Source of the DNA: Bradymonas sediminis
GTDB lineage: Bacteria; Myxococcota_A; Bradymonadia; Bradymonadales; Bradymonadaceae
Length of the DNA: 64,000 bases
Direction of reading: 5' to 3'
NCBI RefSeq assembly: GCF_003258315.1
Contig: NZ_CP030032.1
Coordinates: 1,030,001-1,094,000, forward strand
The notes under the pieces were generated by a model, which did not search any database, had not been told where the DNA came from, and saw only the letters and a list, made by a program, of their open reading frames with translations. The position numbers and the translations under genes were made by a program. This document shows positions 27,458 to 36,455 of this stretch, in pieces; positions within the stretch are counted from its first letter, which is position 1, and each line of letters starts with the position of its first letter.

Positions 27458-30139
27458 ATGACTTTCAGCACCGACTCCGCTGTGGGACCTGGTCCCATCA
27501 CCGCCAAAGAATTCGCGCAAACTGCGCGCACCTCGATTCAGGTTACGAGCCGCCAGGGCGATGTCTTTCGGGCCGAAGTCTTTCGCTGCATCAACGTCGC
27601 CACGGATCCTGAATTAGAGGAGGCGCTGCGCTCCGGTGAGTTATTCAAGGTTGAAGGGCCCGGCGAAGACGAGCCCTATGAGTTGGCGCTGCCGATCCGC
27701 TATCATGATGAAAAGAATAAGGTTTTCGCGCTTATTTTGCCCGAGTCCTTGCGCCACCAGGAGTTCCAGCTTCGGGCCGAAGTGCTACAGGACCTCGGCC
27801 GGGTCACCGATATCGTGCCGGATTATATCCGCGATATGCGCACCATTTACGGCGTCGAGCAGCTCGCCGGGCTCAAGAATCGCGACCTGGCGAAGTCCGC
27901 CGAGGCGCCCGAGCAGCTCCTCGCCGATGGCGGGGCGCCGGTCGCCGCGCCCGCCCAGCCGCGCGTCGAATTGGAAGAGGCCTGGAGCAAAGTTGAGCAG
28001 GAGCGCGAGCAACTCGCCCGCGAGCGCCAGCAGCTCGACGAAGTGCGCGAGCGGATCGACCGCGAGCGCGCCCGCATGGACGAGATTGACCAGGAGTTGA
28101 GCGCCGAGCGCGCCGAACTCGGCGAGCTGCGCTCCGAGCTGCAGGTCGCCAGCCTGAATCTCGAACAAAAACAGATGCAATTGGAGCAATCCGCGCCGCG
28201 CTCCGGGCCCGTCGAGGCGACCCAGGTCGTCACCGACGACCAATTCCTAGAGATCTACGAGAGCGTGGAGACCGAGGGCGTGGTGGAGCTCAGCGAGGGT
28301 TTTTATAGTGAGCCTTCCGAGAAGACCAATATCTTGGACACCCGCTACGCGCTGGGCGATATGCCGGCGGAGTTGAACGAGGACGCGGTCCTCAAGCCCT
28401 GCATCACGCGGGTCGACGCCGTTGGCGTGGCCAAGAAATACGAGGGCAAATCCGCCGCCGAAATCGAGGTCTTTAACCGGCGAGTCGTGGCCAAAGCGCA
28501 GGTCCCCAACGCAACCCTCGACGCGCTTGAGTCCGATGAACTTTCATTCTTTGTGCAGGGAACCTTCGTGACTCCGCCGGCAAAACCGGGCGCTGAGTCC
28601 GAGCCGCTGCCGTATCCCTTTGTTGGTCTGCTGCTCACCGCGCTCGACGACGAAGACCAGGCCACCGCCAGCGTGGGCTGGTCGCTCGATGTGGTTTCGC
28701 CAGACGATTCGGAGATCGTCGCGCAGCTCGAAGAAAAGGTTGAGCTTCATGTCGCGCTGTATAACGAGGCCGGCGACCTCCACGGGGTCTACGAGATCAT
28801 CGCGCCGTTGCATCAGAACCTCGCCTGGATTCGGCGCCAAATCGAGGGGCGCTTCGAAGAGATGACCTCCGATGATCCGGCGCTTGAGTCGGGCGCCTAC
28901 GCGCGCTCGGTCGAGATGTGGAACGCCGAGGGCTTTGAGCGCCTCGGCTTGCTGCGCCACAACTTCGCCGCCGATAGCTTCGCCGACGCCAGCACGCCGG
29001 CCGAGCTAAGCCTGGCCGCGGGCATCGTGGGCTTCTGGTCGGAGCCGGAGCGCTACGACTATTTGCTCGCTCACCGCTCCTTTCCGCTGGGACAATTCGA
29101 GGCGATTCAAAAGCGCGTCGTGCGCCGGGCGGTCCAGCAGGGTATCTGCATCGGCGAGGCGCTTCGTGCGCTCGCGCTTGAGATGTCACTGGCCAAAGAC
29201 GAGGTCGAGTTGGCCCAGCGTCTGGTCGCCGAGTTCGTTGAGATCAGCGTCGGCCTTCGCCACAGCGACCTCAATCCGCTGCAAGAGTGGGAGAATTGGG
29301 ACGGCTTGCTGGGGCTGGCTGAGGCTGTCGGCCACACGCTCGACCCTGACGTCTTGGAGCTCGCCGAGGCGAGCCTGAAGCGCGCGCAGGATTATCACGA
29401 CGCGGAGGCCGACGGCGTGCCCCAGGTCGACTATGCCTCCGATGAGGACTTCGAACTCGAGGAGATCAATCACGGCGAGGTCGACCACGACCCGTCGCTC
29501 GGGCTCAGCTCCCCGCTGGTCGCCCGGCGCTCGGAGACCACCGGCGTGACTTATTTCCTCCCCGATGATGCGCTTCTCGACACCTTCGATGACCTCTCGG
29601 AGATGTCCTTTGACGACCTTAACTTGTTGCTCGAAGACTCCAGCGGTCGTCTCGAAGCCGCACAGATGTTGGTCGAGCGATTCGACGTAAAAGGGGCCGA
29701 GGCCGCGCTGGCCGGCGCCGAGCAGATGACCGCGACCGAGGTCGCCGCGCTCGCCCGCTTTGTCGAGGGCAAGGCCGAGAAATTAGAGGGCGGGTTGCAC
29801 GAGCTCTTGAAGACGGGCGGGCCCAGCGCGACGTATATCGGCGCGCGCGCGCTCGCAGGCATCGCCAGTGAGCCGGCGATCCCCACGCTCGTCGCGGCAT
29901 TCCGAGACCCGGCGCGCTGCGGGAATGTCCGCAACCTGGCTCGGGTTATTGCCAAATACGGGGAGGCGCTGCTGCCGGAGCTGAAGCGCTCCATTAAGGC
30001 CGACGGCCACGACGACTCGACCTCGGTTCTTTTAGTCGAGATGGAGCGACTCTACCCCGGCCTGCTCGCCAGACTTGCCATGGATCGCGCCAAAGAGGTA
30101 CGACGCGCGGCCACCGCGGCGCGCGAGAGTAAACCCTGA
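27458..30139 (+). CDS. Large family-less protein with coiled coil and C-terminal HEAT-like repeats
   Basis: An 893-residue soluble acidic protein. Residues 1-150 form a globular domain (TSIQVTSRQGDVFRAEVFRC) that resembles nothing I can name. About 170-250 is a charged coiled coil (EQEREQLARERQQLDEVRER). About 250-460 is a second globular region. The C-terminal 150 residues have HEAT-like helical pairs (YIGARALAGIASEPAIPTLV). There is no signal peptide. AAGG lies 8 nt before ATG 27458. Likely a scaffold or adaptor, but this is inference from architecture only. Confidence 0.82.
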   Translation: MTFSTDSAVGPGPITAKEFAQTARTSIQVTSRQGDVFRAEVFRCINVATDPELEEALRSGELFKVEGPGEDEPYELALPIRYHDEKNKVFALILPESLRHQEFQLRAEVLQDLGRVTDIVPDYIRDMRTIYGVEQLAGLKNRDLAKSAEAPEQLLADGGAPVAAPAQPRVELEEAWSKVEQEREQLARERQQLDEVRERIDRERARMDEIDQELSAERAELGELRSELQVASLNLEQKQMQLEQSAPRSGPVEATQVVTDDQFLEIYESVETEGVVELSEGFYSEPSEKTNILDTRYALGDMPAELNEDAVLKPCITRVDAVGVAKKYEGKSAAEIEVFNRRVVAKAQVPNATLDALESDELSFFVQGTFVTPPAKPGAESEPLPYPFVGLLLTALDDEDQATASVGWSLDVVSPDDSEIVAQLEEKVELHVALYNEAGDLHGVYEIIAPLHQNLAWIRRQIEGRFEEMTSDDPALESGAYARSVEMWNAEGFERLGLLRHNFAADSFADASTPAELSLAAGIVGFWSEPERYDYLLAHRSFPLGQFEAIQKRVVRRAVQQGICIGEALRALALEMSLAKDEVELAQRLVAEFVEISVGLRHSDLNPLQEWENWDGLLGLAEAVGHTLDPDVLELAEASLKRAQDYHDAEADGVPQVDYASDEDFELEEINHGEVDHDPSLGLSSPLVARRSETTGVTYFLPDDALLDTFDDLSEMSFDDLNLLLEDSSGRLEAAQMLVERFDVKGAEAALAGAEQMTATEVAALARFVEGKAEKLEGGLHELLKTGGPSATYIGARALAGIASEPAIPTLVAAFRDPARCGNVRNLARVIAKYGEALLPELKRSIKADGHDDSTSVLLVEMERLYPGLLARLAMDRAKEVRRAATAARESKP

Positions 30140-30328
30140 GTCACTGGCGCCGAATTGACCGCGGCGCTGGGTTGACACGATTTGGCCGGCGTTTCGATTC
30201 ATTAAATAGATTTTCCACCACAAGATGGTGTTGATTATGCGAGGGCGGCCCGGCCGATGACGCCGATTTGTCATTGGCCTGCTGGGCTCCTCGCCTCCTT
30301 CGACGCCGAATCCACGCAGCGAACCACC

Positions 30329-31069
30329 ATGATTATCGGAATTTTTAGTGACGTGCATAGCAATCTCGAGGCATTGACCACCGTGGTCAAGGCCTATGAG
30401 GAAGACGAGCGCGAAGTCGATATGTACGTCTGCCTGGGCGACGTGGTGGGGTATTGCGCCAACCCCAACGAGTGCGCAGAGATCGTGCGCGATCTTACCG
30501 AGTACACCATTCTGGGGAATCACGACGCCGCCGTCTGCGGGCGCATGGACTATTCGTTCTATTACGAGGCCGCGCGAAAGGCGCTCGACTGGCACGCCAA
30601 CGAGCTGCGCGAGCCCCTGCACGAGTGGCTGCGCACCTTGCCCTATTCGCAGGTCTGGGAGGACGTCGAGTTCTGCCACGGCTCCCCAATTAACCGCGAA
30701 GACTTCGATTATGTCTTCAATTTACACCAGGCAAATCAGCTCATTCCGCATTTCGACGAGCTCCAGCACGTCACCTTTATCGGCCACTCCCACCTGACGA
30801 AATCCTTTAGCCTGCACCCCGAAAAGGGCGCCGTCGAGACGACCGCGCCGTTTCTGGAGTTCGACCCCGAGCTCAAATATATCGTGACGGTCGGCAGCGT
30901 CGGCCAGCCGCGTGACAACGATAATCGCGCCTGCTTCGGCTATTATGACACCGAGGCGAAGACCTTTAGCTACGAGCGCCGCGAATACGATATTCGCAGC
31001 GCCGCGCGAAAGATCTTCGAGTCGGACCTCTCCAGTGATTTCGCAAAGCGTCTTTTCTTCGGAATCTGA
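30329..31069 (+). CDS. Calcineurin-like metallophosphoesterase
   Basis: A 246-residue phosphoesterase of the YfcE/MJ0936-related type. All metal-site motifs are present: SDVHSNLEAL (residues 7-16), GDVVGYCANPNECAEI, LGNHDAAVCG, CHGSP and GHSHLTKSF. These are typical of binuclear phosphodiesterases; the substrate is unknown. ATG 30329 starts exactly at the family N-terminus MIIGIFSDVHSN; an in-frame ATG at 30257 is rejected. A palindrome follows the stop. Confidence 0.93.
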   Translation: MIIGIFSDVHSNLEALTTVVKAYEEDEREVDMYVCLGDVVGYCANPNECAEIVRDLTEYTILGNHDAAVCGRMDYSFYYEAARKALDWHANELREPLHEWLRTLPYSQVWEDVEFCHGSPINREDFDYVFNLHQANQLIPHFDELQHVTFIGHSHLTKSFSLHPEKGAVETTAPFLEFDPELKYIVTVGSVGQPRDNDNRACFGYYDTEAKTFSYERREYDIRSAARKIFESDLSSDFAKRLFFGI

Positions 31070-31070
31070 A

Positions 31071-31092
31071 CCGACTTCGGGCCCGAAGTCGG
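31071..31092. terminator. 22-bp perfect palindrome between convergent genes
   Basis: CCGACTTCGGGCCCGAAGTC plus GG, fully self-complementary, fills the gap between the convergent 31069 and 31093 stop codons. It is followed on the plus strand by CTATTTTA. A bidirectional terminator is likely. Confidence 0.7.
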
Positions 31093-33525
31093 CTATTTTA
31101 CCCGCGCGATAAAGTGGTTGAACTGCAGGGCGTTGAGCATATCAACGCTCTCGGAGTTCGCCCCGCGGGTCCCCAGAATCATCTCCAGGCGACCGCGCGC
31201 CAGCGCGTATTCGGGCGCGACGACCGCCGGGTCCAGGGTATGCAGCAGACGGCCACTTTCGAGGTCGCGCAACTCGACATGCTCGCCGACGGCAAGGATC
31301 GTGTCTTCGATGCGCGCCAGCGCCATATTCCCCTGCAATAACCAGGTGTCTTGCTCGGGGCTCGCGCGCCACTGCAGCTCGCCGCTGGAGACGTCGAAGC
31401 ACGAGATCTCTGCGCGGTCCGTCTTGACCAATCCCAACGCGCCCCCGCTCTTGCCGCGAAAAGTGCCCGCTTCGATGCCGAGCACCGGTGTCGGGGCGTC
31501 CATTCCCGCGCTTGAGAGGTCGAGGGTCCACTCAACCCGTGGGTCGCTGCGCTCGATATCGATGCCGCGCAGGCTCAGTTGTCCGTGGTGCTCGACCGCC
31601 AGGATCATCCAATCCCCGACGAAACTCGCCGGGCGAGTCAGGACCCCGTCGAGCCTCAATTGCCAGGCACTTCGCCCGGTGAATGGGTAGATCGAGTGGA
31701 CCGTGATTTTATGGTGAAGCGCGTCCTGCGAGAGTGCATAGAGGCGGCCCTGATGTGCCTGGGGCGCCGCGTCTGCGAGGCCGCCCAGCCGGATCTTCCA
31801 CAGTAATTTGCCGTCGATGGGGTTGACGCAGAAGAGGAACCCCTCGCCGGTCACCGCGGTCACCAGGGGCCCCCAGAAGTCGACGCCCACGAAGCGCCCG
31901 TGCCCCGAACTAAAGCTCCACTGCAGCTCGCCGGTGTCGCTGGCCAGGCCCATCACACGCCCCTGGGCGTCGCAGGCGACCAGGCGGTTCTCGGCGGCGT
32001 AGGAGGCCGCGCCGAGCAGGCGCCGCCAGTTCTTCAACCCATCTGCGGTATTCTCAAAGATCGACTCGCCGCTTTTGAGGTCGACCGACTCGACGCCGCG
32101 CCCGTCTTCGACCAATAGCACGCGATCATCCAGGACGCGGTGGCTTAAGCGCCCCATATCCAGGTCTTCGCGCTTCCATTGTGGCTGACCGTCCGCCATG
32201 CCCAGCGCGAAGAGTCCGTCGGAGGTCGGCACGACCAGCGTGTCACGGGAGGCGCTGATCTGGCAAAATTCGATGCGAGGCGCCCCAAATTGCCAGGCCG
32301 GCTGAGGAAAAAGCGCGTGAACCTGCCGGATCGCCCAGGGGAACGCAGGCGGCGGCTCTGCCGGCGCGGTGCGCGGCAGGAGATGGCCGAGCGTCTCGAT
32401 AAAACGCTCCGGTTCGTCGTGGTAGGAGTTGCTCCCGGAGAGCTCCTCGAACCACGCGCGCAGCTCACGCGCCTCCTGGTCGAGGTCGCTCCAGCGATGA
32501 TTGAGCTCCATCAGCGGATTGATGGCGAGCGTGTCGGCCAGGATGAGCTCGGTGACCGCGAGCATCATATCGAGCGCTTCGCGCGGTGTGCTCCGGACCG
32601 TGATTTCGGGATGGTCCGGGCTCTCGACGCCCATCTCCAGGGTCCAGTCACTGCCGTCGGCGAAGATCGCGAGGTTCAGATGCCCGATGGGTTCCGCACA
32701 CTCAAACGCGTCTTCTTGGGAGGCCTCAAGGCGGTTGAGCACCTCGCGGCATCGCTTGAGCAGCGAGTGCGCGCTGAGCAGTGGATACCCCGGGTTTCCG
32801 GGCGTTAGCGAGACGACTTCTCCGTTGATTTCGGCGACGATCTCGCCGGGAGACAGCAGGGCGTGCAGGTCAAAATCGTGCTCGCCGCAATAGCCTCGCA
32901 GTCCCCGATAGTCCGCGTCAAAGCGGTAGCTAAACGTCCATCCGCTCGGGTTCGACGTGCCCCCTTGATGCATGCCCATCGCCGCGTCGCTATTGGCCGG
33001 GGAATGCTGGAAGTTGCGTCTTTTATAATTTTGGATGCGCCCAAGTCGCGCGCTGAACGCGCGCACGAAGGTGTCGGTCGAGAAGCTCTCGGAGATGCGA
33101 TACAGGTCGCTTAGCAGCGTCTCCGCCGCCTTGGAGAGGGCCGCGACGAAGGTGTCGATGCCGATCGCGATATCGTGAGCCAGCACCCGGTGGTGGCGGT
33201 TGATGCCGTAGAGGGAGACCAGCAATTGGTGACCCCGCGGCTGCAAGACCATCTCCCAGGGTTCGCAATGAAATTCGATGATGGCCTTGCTGGATCTGCC
33301 CTCAAGGAGTTGCGCCACCGCGTCGAGCAGGCCGTTGAGCACCCCGAAGATGCTCTCCTCGGCGACATGACTGGTGATATTGATGCCGTCGAGCACGATA
33401 TCGATGATGTCGCGAATCTCGGTGAGATCGAGCTCCGAGTGGAACCGGTGGTGGCGGCGCAGGTTTTTTAGGAATTGAACGTCATTTTTCCAATGCCGGC
33501 CAACGATGATCTCAGCAGACGCCAT
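31093..33525 (-). CDS. PQQ-like beta-propeller repeat protein with a unique N-terminal domain
   Basis: An 810-residue protein. The C-terminal half (about 400-800) has PQQ/WD-like blade repeats, such as FALGMADGQPQWKRED, ASDTGELQWSFSSG, VNPIDGKLLWKIRLGG and DVSSGELQWRASPEQ, a propeller normally used for binding. The N-terminal 370 residues show no recognised domain and no signal peptide or lipobox, so the propeller is probably cytoplasmic, which is unusual. It lies 2 nt downstream of the 33528-34034 gene and is co-transcribed with it. It faces away from the putative secretion-like genes at 34-38 kb. Confidence 0.85.
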   Translation of the reverse strand: MASAEIIVGRHWKNDVQFLKNLRRHHRFHSELDLTEIRDIIDIVLDGINITSHVAEESIFGVLNGLLDAVAQLLEGRSSKAIIEFHCEPWEMVLQPRGHQLLVSLYGINRHHRVLAHDIAIGIDTFVAALSKAAETLLSDLYRISESFSTDTFVRAFSARLGRIQNYKRRNFQHSPANSDAAMGMHQGGTSNPSGWTFSYRFDADYRGLRGYCGEHDFDLHALLSPGEIVAEINGEVVSLTPGNPGYPLLSAHSLLKRCREVLNRLEASQEDAFECAEPIGHLNLAIFADGSDWTLEMGVESPDHPEITVRSTPREALDMMLAVTELILADTLAINPLMELNHRWSDLDQEARELRAWFEELSGSNSYHDEPERFIETLGHLLPRTAPAEPPPAFPWAIRQVHALFPQPAWQFGAPRIEFCQISASRDTLVVPTSDGLFALGMADGQPQWKREDLDMGRLSHRVLDDRVLLVEDGRGVESVDLKSGESIFENTADGLKNWRRLLGAASYAAENRLVACDAQGRVMGLASDTGELQWSFSSGHGRFVGVDFWGPLVTAVTGEGFLFCVNPIDGKLLWKIRLGGLADAAPQAHQGRLYALSQDALHHKITVHSIYPFTGRSAWQLRLDGVLTRPASFVGDWMILAVEHHGQLSLRGIDIERSDPRVEWTLDLSSAGMDAPTPVLGIEAGTFRGKSGGALGLVKTDRAEISCFDVSSGELQWRASPEQDTWLLQGNMALARIEDTILAVGEHVELRDLESGRLLHTLDPAVVAPEYALARGRLEMILGTRGANSESVDMLNALQFNHFIARVK

Positions 33526-33527
33526 AG

Positions 33528-34034
33528 TTACTCACCTTTGAACATTGCCGCTTTTCCAGCCGGCGTGATTTGGCGCCACAGGGTGGAGCCTAGATCCAAG
33601 CTCGAGCGCACGCGCGACTCGATCTTGGCATCAACATAGACCTTCGCGATTGGCTCGATGACCAGTGATTTACCCAAAAAACTATTCTCAAACCGGTTGT
33701 CGTCGATCAGGTAGACTTTGCGGTGGGTCTCTTCGCAAAGCACCATATTAAAGAAGTTGTCCGAGACCGCGGCTGGGGCTGGGGCTGGGGCGGGCGCCGG
33801 GATGGCCCCTATCTCCACGAGATCTTCCTGGCGCAATTGCAGGGTCTTGTCCTCGGGGCCGCGCTCGGCGTGGATCGTATTATAGAACAACTCCGTGAGT
33901 TGAGTGCGCAATAAGCGATAGGCCCGTTTAACCTCGGTGGCGCTGCCATTGAGCTCAATATCCAAGTCAGCGCAGCGGATTGAAAGTTTGTTATCCGTGC
34001 GCGTCGGTGCCTGCATTCGCTTTGTATTTGCCAT
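33528..34034 (-). CDS. Family-less protein with a Pro-Ala hinge
   Basis: A 168-residue protein in two parts, joined by the hinge IPAPAPAPAPAA at about residue 86. The first part is a basic region followed by a helical segment (VKRAYRLLRTQLTELFYNTI). The second is NFFNMVLCEETHRKVYLIDD up to the C-terminus. ATG 34034 has GGAG 9 nt upstream; an in-frame ATG 24 nt further up is possible. It forms an operon with the beta-propeller gene. Function unknown. Confidence 0.75.
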   Translation of the reverse strand: MANTKRMQAPTRTDNKLSIRCADLDIELNGSATEVKRAYRLLRTQLTELFYNTIHAERGPEDKTLQLRQEDLVEIGAIPAPAPAPAPAAVSDNFFNMVLCEETHRKVYLIDDNRFENSFLGKSLVIEPIAKVYVDAKIESRVRSSLDLGSTLWRQITPAGKAAMFKGE

Positions 34035-34464
34035 CGATTTAGCTCCAGATGTGCTCATAGCCCGGCGGCTTGTGAGCCGGGTCTCGGGGGGCGGTGGACT
34101 AACTTTTGGGGTGCCTGATTCATTCCGGCCAATTGACCCCCCGGTGGGGCGGGGTGCCGGAAAAAAATAGGGCCAGATTTCGCTCTCCAATCATAGGAAT
34201 GAGGGGCCCATTGACGCAAGGCCGCCCGGGGAAAGGTCGGGTCTGGGAACAGAAATTGCGCAGTTGACGCAAATATTGTGGATTATTTGGGTGTGGGGAA
34301 AGTGCTTTGAATTCAATGGGTTGGCGCTGTTTGTTGGGCGAGGTGCTGCTCTGGGGAGGATTTTAGGCGCAACAAAATCGCAATATTGTCGAAAACAATA
34401 TTGTGGGTCTTTTGATGTTTCGGGCTCGCACGCCTTAATTTTCTTCGATATCCATGAGGGTAAG
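34035..34464. other. Divergent promoter region of the 31-38 kb block
   Basis: About 430 nt, AT-richer than its surroundings from 34260 on. It holds a perfect 9-bp inverted repeat CAATATTGT-cgaaa-ACAATATTG at 34381-34403, 62 nt before the next start. A related AAATATTGTGG lies at 34269-34279. It may be an operator or RNA hairpin. Confidence 0.55.
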
Positions 34465-34893
34465 ATGAGCAATATGAACGGTATTAATCCGAATCGCATG
34501 AACTCCGGGGCGATCCATCACGCGCAGGCCAAGCAGTCCGAAGGCTCAGGTGGCGGCTCGGGATTCGGTAAATTGATGGGGACGATCGCCGATGGAGCGC
34601 TCGCCGGCCTGGCCGCGGTCGCGCCGGTGCTGCCGGGCGGGGAGCTTATCAAGATCGCGGCCAATGGGCTGCGCGGGGTGAGCTCAGACGCCCCGGCCGG
34701 GCTGGGCGGTGGGCGCGGCGAGCAGCTCGATGAGATGTGGGCGATGCAGGAGGATAATCAGGTCTTTAATCTGCAATATATGCATCTGCAGCAGTCGATG
34801 CAGTCGGAGAATCGTCACTTCTCGACGATGTCCAATCTGCTTAAAGCGCGCCACGATACCGCCAAGGCGGCGATCAATAATATGCGTGTCTAA
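34465..34893 (+). CDS. Small protein resembling type III secretion inner-rod (YscI/SctI) proteins
   Basis: A 142-residue protein: a Gly/Ser-rich, Met/Asn-rich N-terminus, a short hydrophobic Ala/Gly middle (GALAGLAAVAPVLPGG), then a C-terminal amphipathic helix MWAMQEDNQVFNLQYMHLQQ continuing through SNLLKARHDTAKAAINNMRV. The disordered N-terminus with a Gln/Asn-rich C-terminal helix and small size recall YscI/EscI rod proteins, but the likeness is weak. It is followed by an LcrH-like TPR protein. GAGGG precedes ATG 34465. Confidence 0.6.
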   Translation: MSNMNGINPNRMNSGAIHHAQAKQSEGSGGGSGFGKLMGTIADGALAGLAAVAPVLPGGELIKIAANGLRGVSSDAPAGLGGGRGEQLDEMWAMQEDNQVFNLQYMHLQQSMQSENRHFSTMSNLLKARHDTAKAAINNMRV

Positions 34894-34978
34894 TTCCGGG
34901 TTGTGTTTAGAGATTACGATAGGTTTTTTCGGGGCGTTGGGAGAAATGGGCTTATAACTGGAAACCACGGAGATGATG

Positions 34979-35416
34979 ATGGATGCAGCTCAAGATACGT
35001 TAGAAATGCAGGCTTCGGCACAGGACTCTTTAAAGCAGGCCTATCTCTTTCTTAGTTTTGGCCGCTATCAGGAGGCCATCGACGCGTGCGATACGGCCGC
35101 CCGGCTCGCCCCCAAGCATCCGCTCGCGCCCACGCTCAAGGGGAGCTTCGAGATGTCGGTGGGGCGGGTGGGCGACGCGTTGGGCACGTTGCGCGCGGTC
35201 ACCCGTCGGCACCCAAAATATCCGCTGGCCTGGCTTTATTTCGCCGAAGCCTGCTTTTTGGACGGGCGCTCCGCGGCCGCGCAGCGCGCGCTCAGCGAGC
35301 TCGATAAGCTGCCGCTGACCGATGCGCTGCTCGAGTTTCGCGATGAATTGGTGCAGGTCTGGAGCTCGGTTGCCCAGGATGTGATTCCGCCCCCGCTGGT
35401 CGCTGATATCTCCTAG
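34979..35416 (+). CDS. TPR protein, LcrH/SycD/CesD-like
   Basis: A 145-residue protein of three TPR-like helical pairs: AYLFLSFGRYQEAIDACDTA, GSFEMSVGRVGDALGTLRAV and LYFAEACFLDGRSAAAQRAL. Size and repeat number match class II type III secretion chaperones, which bind translocator proteins. Of three consecutive ATGs (34973, 34976, 34979) the third sits best behind GGAG. A generic TPR adaptor is the alternative. Confidence 0.75.
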   Translation: MDAAQDTLEMQASAQDSLKQAYLFLSFGRYQEAIDACDTAARLAPKHPLAPTLKGSFEMSVGRVGDALGTLRAVTRRHPKYPLAWLYFAEACFLDGRSAAAQRALSELDKLPLTDALLEFRDELVQVWSSVAQDVIPPPLVADIS

Positions 35417-35543
35417 GCTGTGCGGGGGCTGCGGAGGCGATGCCGGTATGTGTCGTGAGATCTTGGGAATTCACTTTTAACTTGAAGCATTTGTAGAGAA
35501 GACGCTGTTGGAGACAACGCAGCCCGTGACACAAGGTTCACTA

Positions 35544-35978
35544 ATGAATATCGGTGATAGCAAGGCGGCGGGGGGGCTTTTTGAGCGTATAGAGAGCGCG
35601 TATCAGGAGGCGCTTGTCAGTGAAGCTCCCGCAGGCGTGGATGAGGTCGCCGGGGCAGGGGGAGCGGCCAAAAGCGCCGCCGTCGACGCGCCTTCGCCGA
35701 CCTCGTCGAACGCAGAGCCCTGGGCGCATCTGGAAAGTCCGGTCCAGCGTGGGTTGCTTAAGCTGTGCGCCGACGCGATAAACGGAGACTTCGGCAGCGA
35801 AGAACAATTATGCATCGCGGTCGTGCAGACCATCGTTGAGCATCGTTTCAGCGGTCCGGTGCCTGCCGGCCAGGCCGACCAGATTTTGAAGACGCTAAAC
35901 GCGAGCCTCGTGAGCGACCCTAATTTTCGAGAGAGCATCGAGCATTTGCTCGTGCTTGCGGCGCGTGAGTTGGCTTGA
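35544..35978 (+). CDS. Small family-less acidic protein
   Basis: A 144-residue protein. After an Ala/Ser/Pro-rich segment (about 25-65) comes a helical domain SPVQRGLLKLCADAINGDFG running through IVEHRFSGPVPAGQADQILKTL to EHLLVLAARELA. No family recognised. AAGG lies 7 nt before ATG 35544. Co-directional with its neighbours, about 130 nt after the TPR gene. Confidence 0.7.
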   Translation: MNIGDSKAAGGLFERIESAYQEALVSEAPAGVDEVAGAGGAAKSAAVDAPSPTSSNAEPWAHLESPVQRGLLKLCADAINGDFGSEEQLCIAVVQTIVEHRFSGPVPAGQADQILKTLNASLVSDPNFRESIEHLLVLAARELA

Positions 35979-36058
35979 GGCAAGCGGACCCGGCGGGCGC
36001 CTGGTCGCGCTCGGACAAACTTGTATTCGACTTCGCTGCGGGCTATCGTAGACAAGAA

Positions 36059-36415
36059 ATGAGTCCGCAACTAGACAGCGGGATAAAACCCTCGCTTCCC
36101 AGATTGGAATCTATGTCCCCAGAATTCATGCAGAACCCCGTAGACCCGGCCGAGCCGGCGTTTCTCTTGCTCTATTGCGATGCGTGTGAGCGCGAGGTGC
36201 TCAGCGCCTGCGAGCTCGACCAAGACTCCGAGATTATTGATGTCTGCCTCCATTGTGAGGCGACTCTCGACCGCGAGGATGGGTCGGCCTGCTGGGTGGA
36301 CGCCTACGAACTCGATGACCACGGCTATTTTGTGGAGGGCAGCGAAAAGCGCGATACGCGACACGGTGGTGGCGGGTGTCGTGGGAAGTCTTGCGGTATT
36401 AAGCAACCAGAATAA
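36059..36415 (+). CDS. Small CxxC-pair (zinc-ribbon-like) protein
   Basis: A 118-residue protein with two Cys pairs, CDACE and CLHCE, 31 residues apart, suggesting a zinc ribbon in an acidic protein. A third motif GGGCRGKSCG ends the chain. The start is uncertain (ATG 36059 or 36113). It overlaps nothing and precedes the GAF gene by 40 nt. Function unknown. Confidence 0.6.
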   Translation: MSPQLDSGIKPSLPRLESMSPEFMQNPVDPAEPAFLLLYCDACEREVLSACELDQDSEIIDVCLHCEATLDREDGSACWVDAYELDDHGYFVEGSEKRDTRHGGGGCRGKSCGIKQPE

Positions 36416-36455
36416 GTTCCTAATATAAATTAACGATACGCCGCAGGAGGCGTGA

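Noticed and set aside
34264-34464. N-terminal extension of the YscI-like protein upstream of 34465
   Set aside because: The extension lies in AT-rich promoter DNA with an inverted repeat, and ATG 34465 has its own ribosome-binding site.
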